Origin: Methanosarcina sp. UBA289
GTDB taxonomy: Archaea > Halobacteriota > Methanosarcinia > Methanosarcinales > Methanosarcinaceae
Assembly (NCBI GenBank): GCA_002496565.1
Contig: DAKJ01000031.1
Coordinates: 8,780-72,779 of the forward strand
Direction of reading: 5' to 3'
Length of the DNA: 64,000 nucleotides
This document shows, piece after piece, positions 8,039 through 16,452 of the stretch. A program made the position numbers and the translations under genes. The notes under the pieces are model-generated. The model worked only from the letters and a program-made list of their open reading frames with translations, was not told where the DNA came from and did no database searches. Each line of letters opens with the position of its first letter. Within the stretch, counting starts at the first letter, position 1.

Positions 8039-8096
8039 CCTAACTCAAGAATTAACCTAACTCAAGAATTAACCTAACTCAAGAATTAACCTAACT
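8039..8096. repeat. 17-bp tandem repeat, three full units plus a partial
   Basis: The unit cctaactcaagaattaa is repeated three times exactly, followed by cctaact, between the convergent 3' ends of two genes. Exact identity suggests recent slippage. It is too short and has no spacers, so it is not CRISPR. Confidence 0.9.
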
Positions 8097-8099
8097 ACA

Positions 8100-9296
8100 T
8101 TATAGAATTTCTAATCCTTCAAGTTCCTTTTCCAAAAAGGCTTCCAGCCTATCCATACCTTCTTTTATATTTTCGATGCTATTGGCGTATGAAAAACGTA
8201 GATAACCTTCAGCCCCGTTACCGAAATCGATTCCAGGCGTGACTGCAACGCCAGCTTCGTTAAGGATACGGCGACTCAATTCCAAGGAGTCGCTGCCGTA
8301 CTTGCGAGCATCGGCAAGGACATAAAAAGCTCCCGTTGGCTCCTTGCGGACATCAAGGCCCATTCCAATAAGTCTTTTTAACATATATTGGCGGCGTGTA
8401 TTATAAGTCTGGATCATCTTGTCAACGTGTTCCTGCGGACCTTTGAGAGCCGCGATTCCTGCCTCCTGGACAAAGGAATTGGCGCAGATAAAAAAATTCT
8501 GGTGGATTTTCTGAATTGCACGGACGCACTCAGGAGGACAAATAATATAGCCGAGCCTCCAGCCGGTCATTGAATATAATTTGGAAAAGCCATTCAGGAC
8601 AAAGGCGTTTTTCGTATACTCCAGAATAGTGTGCTCTTCTCCGCTATAGATCAGACCCTGGTAGATTTCGTCTGAGACAATAGGAATTCCTTTTTCATCT
8701 GCGATCTCGGCAAGGCCCTGCAAGCTTTCCGGAGACATGACATGACCTCCAGGATTTGAAGGACTGTTAATCAGGATGGCTTTAGTATTCGAGCTCAAGC
8801 ACTGCCTTACTGTTTCGGGTTCCAGAGCAAACCCATTTGTCTCGCTCGTGTAAACAAAAACAGGAGTTCCACCCAGATATTTCACGAAATTTGGATAGCA
8901 AGCATAATGAGGGTTCGACATTATGACTTCATCCATTTTCTCAAGCAGGGCCATAAAAACAATCAAGAGAGCCGGACTTGTGCCGGATGTTACAATAACC
9001 TGATCCGGGCTAAGCTCGACTCCGAACTTCTGCTGGTAAGATTCGACTATTGCCTCTCTGAGCGAAAGAAGTCCTTGGCTGTGAGTGTATTTTGTGGATC
9101 CCTGGTAAATAGCAGCACAGGCGGCTTCACAGATATGGGGAGCCGTAGGAAAATCAGGTTCTCCTATCTCGAGATGAATTATTTGTTTTCCCTCAGCTTC
9201 CAGAGCCTGAGCACTTTCCAGCACTTCCATCACATAGAAAGGAGGGATATCTTCAGATTTTTTTGATAGGATGCATTCGGAGTTTATTGAAAACAT
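8100..9296 (-). CDS. PLP-dependent aminotransferase, class I/II (aspartate aminotransferase family)
   Basis: A 398-residue fold-type I aminotransferase. Recognisable are the N-terminal EIGEPDFPTAPHI, the TSGTSPALL cofactor loop, NSPSNPGG (substrate Asn), SDEIYQGL (pyridoxal Asp/Tyr) and the Schiff-base Lys in LNGFSKLYSMTGWRLGY, ending with LRFSYANS (carboxylate Arg). ATG at 9296 (MFSINSECIL) is chosen over the in-frame start at 9347 because the family N-terminus is short. Substrate cannot be read from sequence. Confidence 0.9.
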   Translation of the reverse strand: MFSINSECILSKKSEDIPPFYVMEVLESAQALEAEGKQIIHLEIGEPDFPTAPHICEAACAAIYQGSTKYTHSQGLLSLREAIVESYQQKFGVELSPDQVIVTSGTSPALLIVFMALLEKMDEVIMSNPHYACYPNFVKYLGGTPVFVYTSETNGFALEPETVRQCLSSNTKAILINSPSNPGGHVMSPESLQGLAEIADEKGIPIVSDEIYQGLIYSGEEHTILEYTKNAFVLNGFSKLYSMTGWRLGYIICPPECVRAIQKIHQNFFICANSFVQEAGIAALKGPQEHVDKMIQTYNTRRQYMLKRLIGMGLDVRKEPTGAFYVLADARKYGSDSLELSRRILNEAGVAVTPGIDFGNGAEGYLRFSYANSIENIKEGMDRLEAFLEKELEGLEIL

Positions 9297-9547
9297 AAAA
9301 GACCTTCTGAAAATCAATTGTTGTGAAAGGAGCTGAGGTAAAAGCAAGTAACACCGCTGAAGTTATACCTATATTTGAAACTGCGTATGCTTTCAAGATT
9401 TAAATATCCTGTGGGAAAAACAGAATCAGAAATAATAGGATAGGAAGAAAAAGGCCGAATCCTAAGAGGCCCGAAAGGAAAAAGGGTAATTCCTGAGAAA
9501 ATTGGGAGAAAAAACTAGTTCCTTGTATGAAACCAGTATTTAAGAGC

Positions 9548-10180
9548 TTAATTTCTTGGCATGGTTTTTTCGAGAATTTTTACATCTGAACTGCTCCAGC
9601 CCTGGTCTTCAAGTATTTTCACAAAATCAAGCTGGAAAGCTTGGAATTTTTCAAGATTCTCAGGGATAATACTAAGGAAGTCATAGTCCCCATATGCTCC
9701 TGCAAAGAAGGAAGATACTGTTTCCTCAAACTTTTCTTCGATTCTCTGCGGGTACCAGAATCCGTTCTGTGAGAGTAAAACAATGTTAGGATCAGGAACA
9801 GGAATATCATCCGAGTAAATGTAAAGCCCTATGGAAACCTCTTCCCCGTACTTTGCAAGAACCAGTTTTTTCTCAAATCCTGATTTCTGGAGCTTAAGAA
9901 ACCATTCGCCCTTTAAAAGATCAGCAGTTTCATTGAGAACTCCATGGGCTTTGAGTATCTTTTCTGCTACCTTTTGTATTTCCAAGATAGAATTTTTGCG
10001 CTGCTCCTCGGACATTTCAAGACAGGGCATACAGCTTTCACCGGCTGGAACCCCAGCATACTGAGCCTCCCCCTCACCGGGTTTTTTCGTTTCTTCGCCT
10101 TTTCCTTCAGATTCTTTTCCCGCCCCCCACTGAACATCAGGAACAGTCTGCCGCATATTATATTCTGGATATTTTACCAT
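9548..10180 (-). CDS. Uncharacterised soluble protein
   Basis: A 210-residue protein, not assigned to a family. Residues 20-50 are a low-complexity charged/Gly-rich linker (GAGKESEGKGEETKKPGEGE). A SCMPCLEM motif near residue 49 is a single CxxC. The C-terminal ~140 residues alternate helices and strands, ending in SSSDVKILEKTMPRN. The ATG at 10180 has GGGGTG at good distance. It overlaps the end of the upstream transporter reading frame by 23 bases, so the two are probably co-transcribed. Confidence 0.75.
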   Translation of the reverse strand: MVKYPEYNMRQTVPDVQWGAGKESEGKGEETKKPGEGEAQYAGVPAGESCMPCLEMSEEQRKNSILEIQKVAEKILKAHGVLNETADLLKGEWFLKLQKSGFEKKLVLAKYGEEVSIGLYIYSDDIPVPDPNIVLLSQNGFWYPQRIEEKFEETVSSFFAGAYGDYDFLSIIPENLEKFQAFQLDFVKILEDQGWSSSDVKILEKTMPRN

Positions 10181-11042
10181 AACTTTGCACCCCTATATTA
10201 TAATAGGAATACTCATAAATATTAGGTGTTCTGCAAGTCTTCTCGCAAACCTTTTCAAAAAGGTTTGATCGAAAACGTCGTGACGGTATGATAAAACGGC
10301 GCAACGGTTTGGTTGAAATTTCATGATCCGGGCTTTTTTCAGGCGCCAAATTTGTTTCTGCCTTAACCGAGTTGGTATTCCGGTTTTTCCCGGAGTCAGA
10401 ACCCTTATTCTCATTTTCGGAAGCAAGCCACCTGACTCCAAGATATACAAATGGGGTATCAAGAAGAGCGAAAATCACTTTAAGAGTCCAGAGCGGCAAA
10501 ACCATAGAGAATATCGCAACTGCATCCATCTCAGGAGCTGCATGATAGAAAGCAATAAACATAAAAACGATAGAATCAAACAGCTGGGAAACAATTGTTG
10601 AAAGGTTATTTCTAAGCCACAGGTATTTGCCCTTCGTTTTCTGCTTCCAGAAATTAAAAGCCCAGAGATCGTGGTACTGGCTTATAATAAAAGCGATCAT
10701 ACTTGCCAGAATAACTCGCAAGGAGTTTGAAAAAACGCAGTTATAAGCCTCATCGTGCGGATATAGAGGGGAAGGAGGGAGACCTGTACTTGCAAATACA
10801 AAAAGTACAGCAATGCAGAGTGAAAGAAAACCTGCGTGTACAAAAATCTTTGATACTTCTTTTCCCTTGACCTCTTCTACTATATCTGTAATAAGAAAGG
10901 TAATCGGATATCCGAAAATCCCTACTGAGGTTACGATTCCAAAGATCTCAATTAGCTTGCTGCCTAGAAGATTTCCAAGGAGCAGAGAGCTGACAAAAGC
11001 TGTCAGCAAAAGTTGGATTTTATAATCTATAGATTGTTTCAT
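10158..11042 (-). CDS. VUT/YhhQ-family transporter (queuosine-precursor type) with extended tail
   Basis: A 294-residue membrane protein with about six transmembrane segments (SLLLGNLLGSKLIEIFGIVT, GYPITFLITDIVEE, VILASMIAFIISQYHDLWAF, LFDSIVFMFIAFY). These match the family that imports queuosine or preQ precursors; in archaea the substrate may feed archaeosine synthesis. Family members usually stop near residue 220-240. The remaining ~75 residues are hydrophilic, read through a perfect palindrome at 10247-10266 and run into the next gene, suggesting the natural stop was lost. Confidence 0.85.
   Translation of the reverse strand: MKQSIDYKIQLLLTAFVSSLLLGNLLGSKLIEIFGIVTSVGIFGYPITFLITDIVEEVKGKEVSKIFVHAGFLSLCIAVLFVFASTGLPPSPLYPHDEAYNCVFSNSLRVILASMIAFIISQYHDLWAFNFWKQKTKGKYLWLRNNLSTIVSQLFDSIVFMFIAFYHAAPEMDAVAIFSMVLPLWTLKVIFALLDTPFVYLGVRWLASENENKGSDSGKNRNTNSVKAETNLAPEKSPDHEISTKPLRRFIIPSRRFRSNLFEKVCEKTCRTPNIYEYSYYNIGVQSYGKISRI
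10247..10266. repeat. Perfect palindrome inside the transporter tail
   Basis: AAACCTTTT and AAAAGGTTT separated by CA form a 9-bp hairpin. It lies in the odd C-terminal extension of the VUT transporter and may be part of an inserted palindromic element or the original terminator of that gene. Confidence 0.75.
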
Positions 11043-11204
11043 GAATTCTCAGGGTTTAAGTTGGGTTTGGCGGGTTGGAATGGAATTGGGGATTGAATAT
11101 GGATTTAGGGATAAATTATAAGCGGAATATTATAATTTATAAAATACCGGTTCACCGGATTCAGGAAAGACGAGCTGTAAAGTAAGGGCTGCAGAAGCAA
11201 AAAG

Positions 11205-12032
11205 TTACTTGAAACGCTCTGCTCTTCTGAAAAGGTTTTGAGGTGACCGGTCTACCTCATCACATATGACCTTGTGAGGAATAGAAGAGGGCAGAATAGA
11301 ACAGGCCTGGCTGTCCGTGCCTCGCAGCCCCCAGGTCTCGTCTGTGAGCAGGAAATAAGAGTTTTCAAGCCTGATACCTTTTGATTTCAGGGAAGAAAGA
11401 ATCTCTGGATTTGAGAGGTCTTTTTGAATTTCTTCCGCAGCTTTTACCTGAGTGCCTGGTCCTCCTTTTTTTACAGGATAAAGTAGATCATCAGAAAGGA
11501 TTTTTTCCATCGTTCGGACTACCAATCTGTAACAAGTTTTTTTATTGGTTGACATTTCCGGCACTTTCTCAAGATAAAAAACATTGCTCTTATTGCGGGC
11601 AATATCCAGGAGAATATCTTCACGTCTTGAAAAAGATTCTACATTACATGTAGATATACTTGATAAAAAAATAGGAAATTTTTTGGATAGGCTGTCTGCA
11701 GCTGCCTGATTCATCTTCTCACGGGGAATATACTCAAAGCTGATCCTGGACCCTGAAAACTCCTTATCTAATTCCTGCACCTTTCCCTGAAAAACTTTTA
11801 CGGCTTCAGTAGAATCATTATAAATAATTATTTCCGTATCACCTTTGAAAAAAATCCTGACAAGGGATATGGCAAAATTAAGGGCTGCAAGCTCGCAATC
11901 AAGATTATTGTGAGGTTGATCCTGGACTTTAGTCGTTGACTGGTGAATCTGCCTGCTGTCCCGGAGTAGCACGCAGCCGATATAGGCGTCTTCGTTTTCA
12001 TTGTAGGATGAGTCACAATAGACTTCAAGCAT
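11205..12032 (-). CDS. Ribonuclease H-like protein
   Basis: A 275-residue protein whose first ~130 residues have the RNase HI fold: VYCDSSYNENEDAYIG (first Asp), NNLDCELAALNFAI (Glu), IIIYNDSTEAV (second Asp) and NQAAADSLSKK (last Asp). All four carboxylates are visible, so it is likely active on RNA:DNA hybrids. The C-terminal ~140 residues are unfamiliar and may be an extra binding domain. ATG at 12032 is preferred to the GTG at 12044 because GGTGA then stands nine bases upstream. Confidence 0.82.
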   Translation of the reverse strand: MLEVYCDSSYNENEDAYIGCVLLRDSRQIHQSTTKVQDQPHNNLDCELAALNFAISLVRIFFKGDTEIIIYNDSTEAVKVFQGKVQELDKEFSGSRISFEYIPREKMNQAAADSLSKKFPIFLSSISTCNVESFSRREDILLDIARNKSNVFYLEKVPEMSTNKKTCYRLVVRTMEKILSDDLLYPVKKGGPGTQVKAAEEIQKDLSNPEILSSLKSKGIRLENSYFLLTDETWGLRGTDSQACSILPSSIPHKVICDEVDRSPQNLFRRAERFK

Positions 12033-12231
12033 CTTTACTTTCACCTTTCTGGTAGAGAGAATCTACAGTAAAACAAAACTGGATGATTATAACAGAGAAA
12101 CTATAGATTAACTGTTATTGATATTGATAATTATGCTCTTACAAAAGTATTACGCTAATTCTAGAAAAAGGCTTTCAGTCTTTACTGCTGAAAAGAAAAA
12201 TAGGAAAAGAGAAAGAAGAGAAAAGCTGTAA

Positions 12232-13842
12232 TCAGATAATTATCGTAGCTCCCCTTTCGTCCTTTTCTTCATTAAAGTCCGTGACAAGGGCTTCGGTTGT
12301 AAGTACCATTCCTGCAATCGAGGCCGCGTTCTGGAGGCCGCTTCTGACCACTTTCGTAGGGTCAATGACGCCTGCTTCGAAAAGATCTTCAAAGACATCT
12401 TTCTTTGCGTTGTACCCAAAGAGCTCGCTGGATTCAGCCCTGATGGTTGCAACGACCTCAGCACCTTCCTTGCCTGCATTTTCAGCGATCTGGCGTACCG
12501 GTTCCTCAATAGCTCTCTGGACTATCTTTACGCCTACCTCCCTGTCGCCTTCAAGTTTCAGGGAGTCCAGAATAGCAGTTGCACGGAAAAGACTTATTCC
12601 ACCACCTATAACCACACCTTCTTCAATTGCGGCTTTTGTTGCATTGAGAGCATCATCAATTCTCATCTTTTTCTCTTTCAGCTCGGTTTCGGTTGCAGCT
12701 CCTACTTTGATTACTGCGACCCCGCCTCCTAACTTTGCCTGGCGCTTTTTGAGTTCAGTCTTCCTGTAGTCCGTATCTGCAATGTTAACCTGAGCTTCGA
12801 TGAGGCTGACCCTTTCCTTAATCTTTGCTTTATCGCCCCTGCCTTCCACAATGATGGTCTTGTGGTTGTCAACTGTGATTTTCCTGGCACTTCCGAGCAT
12901 ATAGTCATCGAATTCCTCAAGCTTCATACCTTTGTCTTCGGTGATTACCTGCCCGCCTGTCAGTACGGCAATATCTTCAAGCATCTCCTTTCTCTCATTT
13001 CCAAATCCAGGAGCCTTGACAGCACAGACTCTCAGTGCCCCGCGAATAATATTCAGGATCAGAGCAGCCTGGGCATCCCCATCGACATCGTCGGCAATAA
13101 TAAGGAGAGAACGACCTTCAGAAGCGACTTTTTCAAGTACGGGAACTATCTGCTTCATGCTGTTGATTTTCTTGTCCGTGATCAGGACATAAGGATCATC
13201 AAACTCACAGACCATCTTCTCGGTATCGGTTGCCATATAAGGAGATACAAAGCCCCTGTCGAACTGCATTCCTTCTACAACGTCCAGGCTGGTTTCCATT
13301 GTTTTGGAGTCCTCAACTGTGATTACTCCGTTGTAGCCGACTCTTTCCATGGCATCTGAGATTAAATTGCCTATTTCTTCATCGTTATTTGCAGAAACTG
13401 TAGCTACCTGTACGATTTTCTCCTTACCCTTTACCTCAACGCTCTTGCTCTTGAGATAGCCTACAACATTTTCTGTTGCAATCTCGATACCTTTCTTGAC
13501 ATCTATCGGGTTTGCTCCGGCACTGATATTTTTCAGGCCTTCTCGAATCATACTTTGGGCAAGAAGAGTTGCAGTAGTTGTTCCATCTCCGGTATTGTCC
13601 TGAGTTTTGGAAGCAACTTCTTTGACAAGCTTGGCCCCCATATTTTCAAACTTGTCATGAAGCTCGATTTCCTTTGCAATGGTTACCCCATCATTTGTGA
13701 CCACAGGTTTTGTACTTTTATCCAGCACAACATAGCGTCCTTTCGGCCCGAGAGTTATCTTGACAGTATTTGCAACTTTGTCCACACCGTTTAAGAGTGC
13801 CTTTCTTGCATTCTCATCAAACATTATTTGCTTTGAAGCCAT
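12232..13842 (-). CDS. groEL: Group I chaperonin GroEL (Hsp60)
   Basis: A 536-residue bacterial-type chaperonin: VANTVKITLGPKGRYVVLDK, the ATP motif DGTTTATLLAQ, and ALRVCAVKAPGFGNERKEML. The C-terminus is EEKDERGATIII and lacks the usual GGM repeats. Methanosarcina is known to carry this horizontally acquired system as well as the archaeal thermosome. It lies 124 bases after groES in the same direction, so the two form an operon. Confidence 0.97.
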   Translation of the reverse strand: MASKQIMFDENARKALLNGVDKVANTVKITLGPKGRYVVLDKSTKPVVTNDGVTIAKEIELHDKFENMGAKLVKEVASKTQDNTGDGTTTATLLAQSMIREGLKNISAGANPIDVKKGIEIATENVVGYLKSKSVEVKGKEKIVQVATVSANNDEEIGNLISDAMERVGYNGVITVEDSKTMETSLDVVEGMQFDRGFVSPYMATDTEKMVCEFDDPYVLITDKKINSMKQIVPVLEKVASEGRSLLIIADDVDGDAQAALILNIIRGALRVCAVKAPGFGNERKEMLEDIAVLTGGQVITEDKGMKLEEFDDYMLGSARKITVDNHKTIIVEGRGDKAKIKERVSLIEAQVNIADTDYRKTELKKRQAKLGGGVAVIKVGAATETELKEKKMRIDDALNATKAAIEEGVVIGGGISLFRATAILDSLKLEGDREVGVKIVQRAIEEPVRQIAENAGKEGAEVVATIRAESSELFGYNAKKDVFEDLFEAGVIDPTKVVRSGLQNAASIAGMVLTTEALVTDFNEEKDERGATIII

Positions 13843-13966
13843 CTGTATTCACCTAGATTAAAACCAAGTCATTTCCAAATCAAGTTTGAATTATACTCTT
13901 GAATTTCGTGAATTTACTTTGAATATTATTCTTACCTATGTTCTTCAGAATCGGCCTCGTTCAACG

Positions 13967-14245
13967 TTATTCTTCAGCAATTGTTGCCAGAATGTCTTTG
14001 AAGTCGACAAACAGGTACTTTTCGTCGTCAATTTCAATTTCATCTGACTGATACCCCCCATAGATCACATGGTCACCTTTCTTCAGGGGAAGCTCCTTTC
14101 CATCTTCAAAAGTCCCTACAGCAATAACAATACCTTCCTTTTTCTCCTGCCGTGCAGACTCAGGAATATAGATCCCGCCTTTTGTCACTTCTTCTTTCTT
14201 CTGGTGCTTAAGCAAGACTCGTTCGCCAATAGGTCTGATAATCAC
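13967..14245 (-). CDS. groES: Group I co-chaperonin GroES (Hsp10)
   Basis: A 92-residue lid of the GroEL cage. It shows the core IIRPIGERVLLKHQKKEE, a mobile loop TKGGIYIPESA, and DHVIYGGYQSDEIEIDDEKY. Length is typical. Its promoter is in the 237-base divergent region shared with the winged-helix gene; a TATA-like ttttaaatat reads leftward from about 14387, and a palindrome overlaps the predicted transcription start. Confidence 0.96.
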   Translation of the reverse strand: MIIRPIGERVLLKHQKKEEVTKGGIYIPESARQEKKEGIVIAVGTFEDGKELPLKKGDHVIYGGYQSDEIEIDDEKYLFVDFKDILATIAEE

Positions 14246-14332
14246 TCTATTGTTCCTCCTTATACGTAAGTGACCCCATGTTAGCTGAACATTAACTTGT
14301 AGCTATGAGTTAATATGGGATTTGTCAATATA

Positions 14333-14352
14333 TTGAACGCTCGTGCGCTCAA
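14333..14352. promoter_or_regulatory. Candidate operator at the groES promoter
   Basis: TTGAACGC and GCGCTCAA form an inverted repeat (seven of eight pairs) around TCGT. It lies 26-45 bases downstream of the leftward TATA-like element, i.e. at the expected groES transcription start, a classic place for archaeal repressor binding. The divergent winged-helix gene is the obvious candidate binder. Inference only. Confidence 0.45.
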
Positions 14353-14448
14353 CTATCTGCATATAATGCGGAACTCATATTTAAAAATTGCTGGAAAAAT
14401 AAATAAGATTCTGAAAAAATCGAAATGATATCGACAAAATGAAAAGAA

Positions 14449-14459
14449 ATTATATATAT
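14449..14459 (+). promoter_or_regulatory. TATA box of the winged-helix regulator gene
   Basis: The run attatatatat stands 24-34 bases before the ATG at 14483, which itself has no ribosome binding site. The transcript is therefore probably leaderless. Confidence 0.6.
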
Positions 14460-14482
14460 GAAATATTCTAAAATATACATAG

Positions 14483-14890
14483 ATGGTTCAACAGATAATC
14501 CTCAGATACCTTGAAAAACCTCACGTCAAAAGCCTTGAAGACGATCTTCTGTGGTTATGTGATAGTTTTGGCTTTTCTTCGGGCAGGGATACAGAAAATA
14601 CAGCGACCAGAATAGTTTTTAGTCTACTTGACAGACTCTCGAATGATGAAATAACTTCCTCAGAAGCCCTTGCTGAAGATCTTGAGATAAAAATATCCAG
14701 GGTAAACCATCATCTCAGGAATCTTAACGATTCAGGTCTCCTTTACAGAAAAAAACGCATGGTATATCTTCGCGGAGGAAGCCTGAAGGCTGCAGTAAAA
14801 GAAATGCGAAAAGACTCGGAAAGGATTTTTGATGAGCTCGAAAGCATAGCTGAAGAGATAGATTTAAGAGTAGGGATAAAAAACCGATAA
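14483..14890 (+). CDS. Winged-helix (ArsR-like) transcriptional regulator, divergent to groES-groEL
   Basis: A 135-residue protein. A helical N-terminus is followed by a winged helix-turn-helix (ITSSEALAEDLEIKISRVNH with HHLRNLNDSGLLYRKK as recognition helix and wing) and a C-terminal helix that may dimerise. Its divergent position 237 bases from groES and the palindrome between them suggest a heat-shock regulator like archaeal Phr or HSR1, but this is inferred from context. Confidence 0.82.
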   Translation: MVQQIILRYLEKPHVKSLEDDLLWLCDSFGFSSGRDTENTATRIVFSLLDRLSNDEITSSEALAEDLEIKISRVNHHLRNLNDSGLLYRKKRMVYLRGGSLKAAVKEMRKDSERIFDELESIAEEIDLRVGIKNR

Positions 14891-15018
14891 GAAAAGGAAA
14901 ATAAAACCGGTGAAAAATGAGGTAAAAATCGATAAAGGATAAGATAAGAGTTCAAGAGCAAATCAATTAATTATAACCGGAAAGAAATTCAATAATAAAC
15001 CCATTTATTTTTCCAGCC

Positions 15019-16143
15019 GTGAACCGAGTATCCATAGTCCGCTGCCCTGATTATTCTTACACAAAAAGAGCTATAGCTGAAGCTCTGGAACTTCTCGGAG
15101 GCCTTGAGAATATAGTCCATCCCGGTGACCGCGTACTTCTTAAACCGAATATCCTTGCGGCTGCCTCTCCAGAAAGTGCAGTAACTACTCATCCATCAGT
15201 TGTAGCTTCAATGTGCGAGCTCGTAATTCAGGCCGGAGGGAAACCCATAGTTGGGGACGGAGCTGGAATTTCAAGGCCAGGAGCCACTTCAAAAGCCCTG
15301 AAAATTTCAGGTATAGAAGAAGCTGCCCGAAAGGCCGGAGCAAAGGTAGTAAATTTCGAAACCGCAGGCTTTACCCTGGTAGACGTCCCTGACCCTTTGC
15401 AGTTCCACAAACTATACATCGCAAACCCTGTCCTCGAAGCCGATGTAGTAATATCACTCCCAAAATTAAAAACTCATGAACTTACCTATTACACAGGTGC
15501 AGTCAAGAACTTTTTCGGAACTCTCCCTTTAAGATGCCGAAAAGAGGCGCATCTTCTTGGAAAAAGGGACCTTTTTGGCGAAGCTGTTGCTGATATATAC
15601 TCAGTTGTCAGGCCAGGCTTTGCAGTTATGGACGGGGTTATCGGCATGGAAGGAAACGGACCTTCTCATGGGAAACCCGTAAACTCCGGGGTAATTCTGG
15701 CAAGTAAGGATTGTGTTTCCCTGGATATTGTTGCTGCAGAAATGATAGGTTTTGACCCCCTCAAAATTCCCACGACTGCAGGGACCATGAAAAAAGGTTT
15801 TGGAAACCAGTGTCCTGTTGTGGTCGGAATTCCATTAAAAGAAGTCAAAATGAAATTCAAACCGTCTAGCGGAGGAGTCAGTACAGCTCCTTCCTTTCTT
15901 ACCCGCAATCTTGGCAAATATTATAAGATTTATCCCAGGATCAACCGGAGAAAATGCACTCACTGTGGAGCCTGTTATTTAAATTGCTCTCCACATGCTG
16001 TTGAGCGACTCGAAGATGGAAGTTACAGGATCAATGAGGAGAAGTGCATCCTGTGTTATTGCTGTCGCGAACTGTGCCCCAGTGATGCGGTAGAAATCAA
16101 AAAATCGCTGCTTGCAAGGCTTTTGACAGAAAAGATAATCTGA
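15019..16143 (+). CDS. DUF362-domain protein with a C-terminal 2x[4Fe-4S] ferredoxin module
   Basis: A 374-residue protein. The DUF362 core includes VLLKPNILAA, the GDGAGISRPGAT loop, ISLPKLKTHELTYYTGAVKN and MDGVIGMEGNGPSHG. The last ~70 residues carry two CxxCxxCxxxCP-like clusters (CTHCGACYLNC, CILCYCCRELCP) for two 4Fe-4S centres. The role is not established; an electron-transfer or iron-sulfur function is likely. The start is GTG with no clear ribosome binding site. Confidence 0.85.
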   Translation: MNRVSIVRCPDYSYTKRAIAEALELLGGLENIVHPGDRVLLKPNILAAASPESAVTTHPSVVASMCELVIQAGGKPIVGDGAGISRPGATSKALKISGIEEAARKAGAKVVNFETAGFTLVDVPDPLQFHKLYIANPVLEADVVISLPKLKTHELTYYTGAVKNFFGTLPLRCRKEAHLLGKRDLFGEAVADIYSVVRPGFAVMDGVIGMEGNGPSHGKPVNSGVILASKDCVSLDIVAAEMIGFDPLKIPTTAGTMKKGFGNQCPVVVGIPLKEVKMKFKPSSGGVSTAPSFLTRNLGKYYKIYPRINRRKCTHCGACYLNCSPHAVERLEDGSYRINEEKCILCYCCRELCPSDAVEIKKSLLARLLTEKII

Positions 16144-16189
16144 GAAAAGATAATCTGATATGTAAAACGTGACAATATATCAAAAACGT

Positions 16190-16281
16190 AAACAGAAAGG
16201 TAACAGAAAATTAACAGAAAGGTAACAGAAAGGTAACAGAAAGGTAACAGAAAATTAATAGGAAATTAATAGGAAATTAAT
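16190..16281. repeat. Short tandem repeats after the DUF362 gene
   Basis: Degenerate 11-bp units (aacagaaaggt, with aacagaaaatt variants) are repeated about seven times, then aggaaattaat twice. The rest of 16144-16452 is AT-rich and holds no gene; the plus-strand frame at 16396-16731 is a shadow of the PRC-barrel gene. Confidence 0.8.
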
Positions 16282-16452
16282 CCTCTTAATTGATTTGAAG
16301 TCGTAAAATAAAGTTCAGACTTTTGCAATAAGCCGAACATAATCTAGCTAACATTTTTACTTTTGATATAATTTAGTTGAGGGAGACATGCTAATATGCC
16401 TCTCTCAGACGTTTATTTGTATTTCCACCTCTCTGCTATCACCCTTTCTCTT

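Noticed and set aside
8039..8096. CRISPR array
   Set aside because: Units are contiguous with no spacers; the same holds for all other tandem repeats. No cas genes are present.
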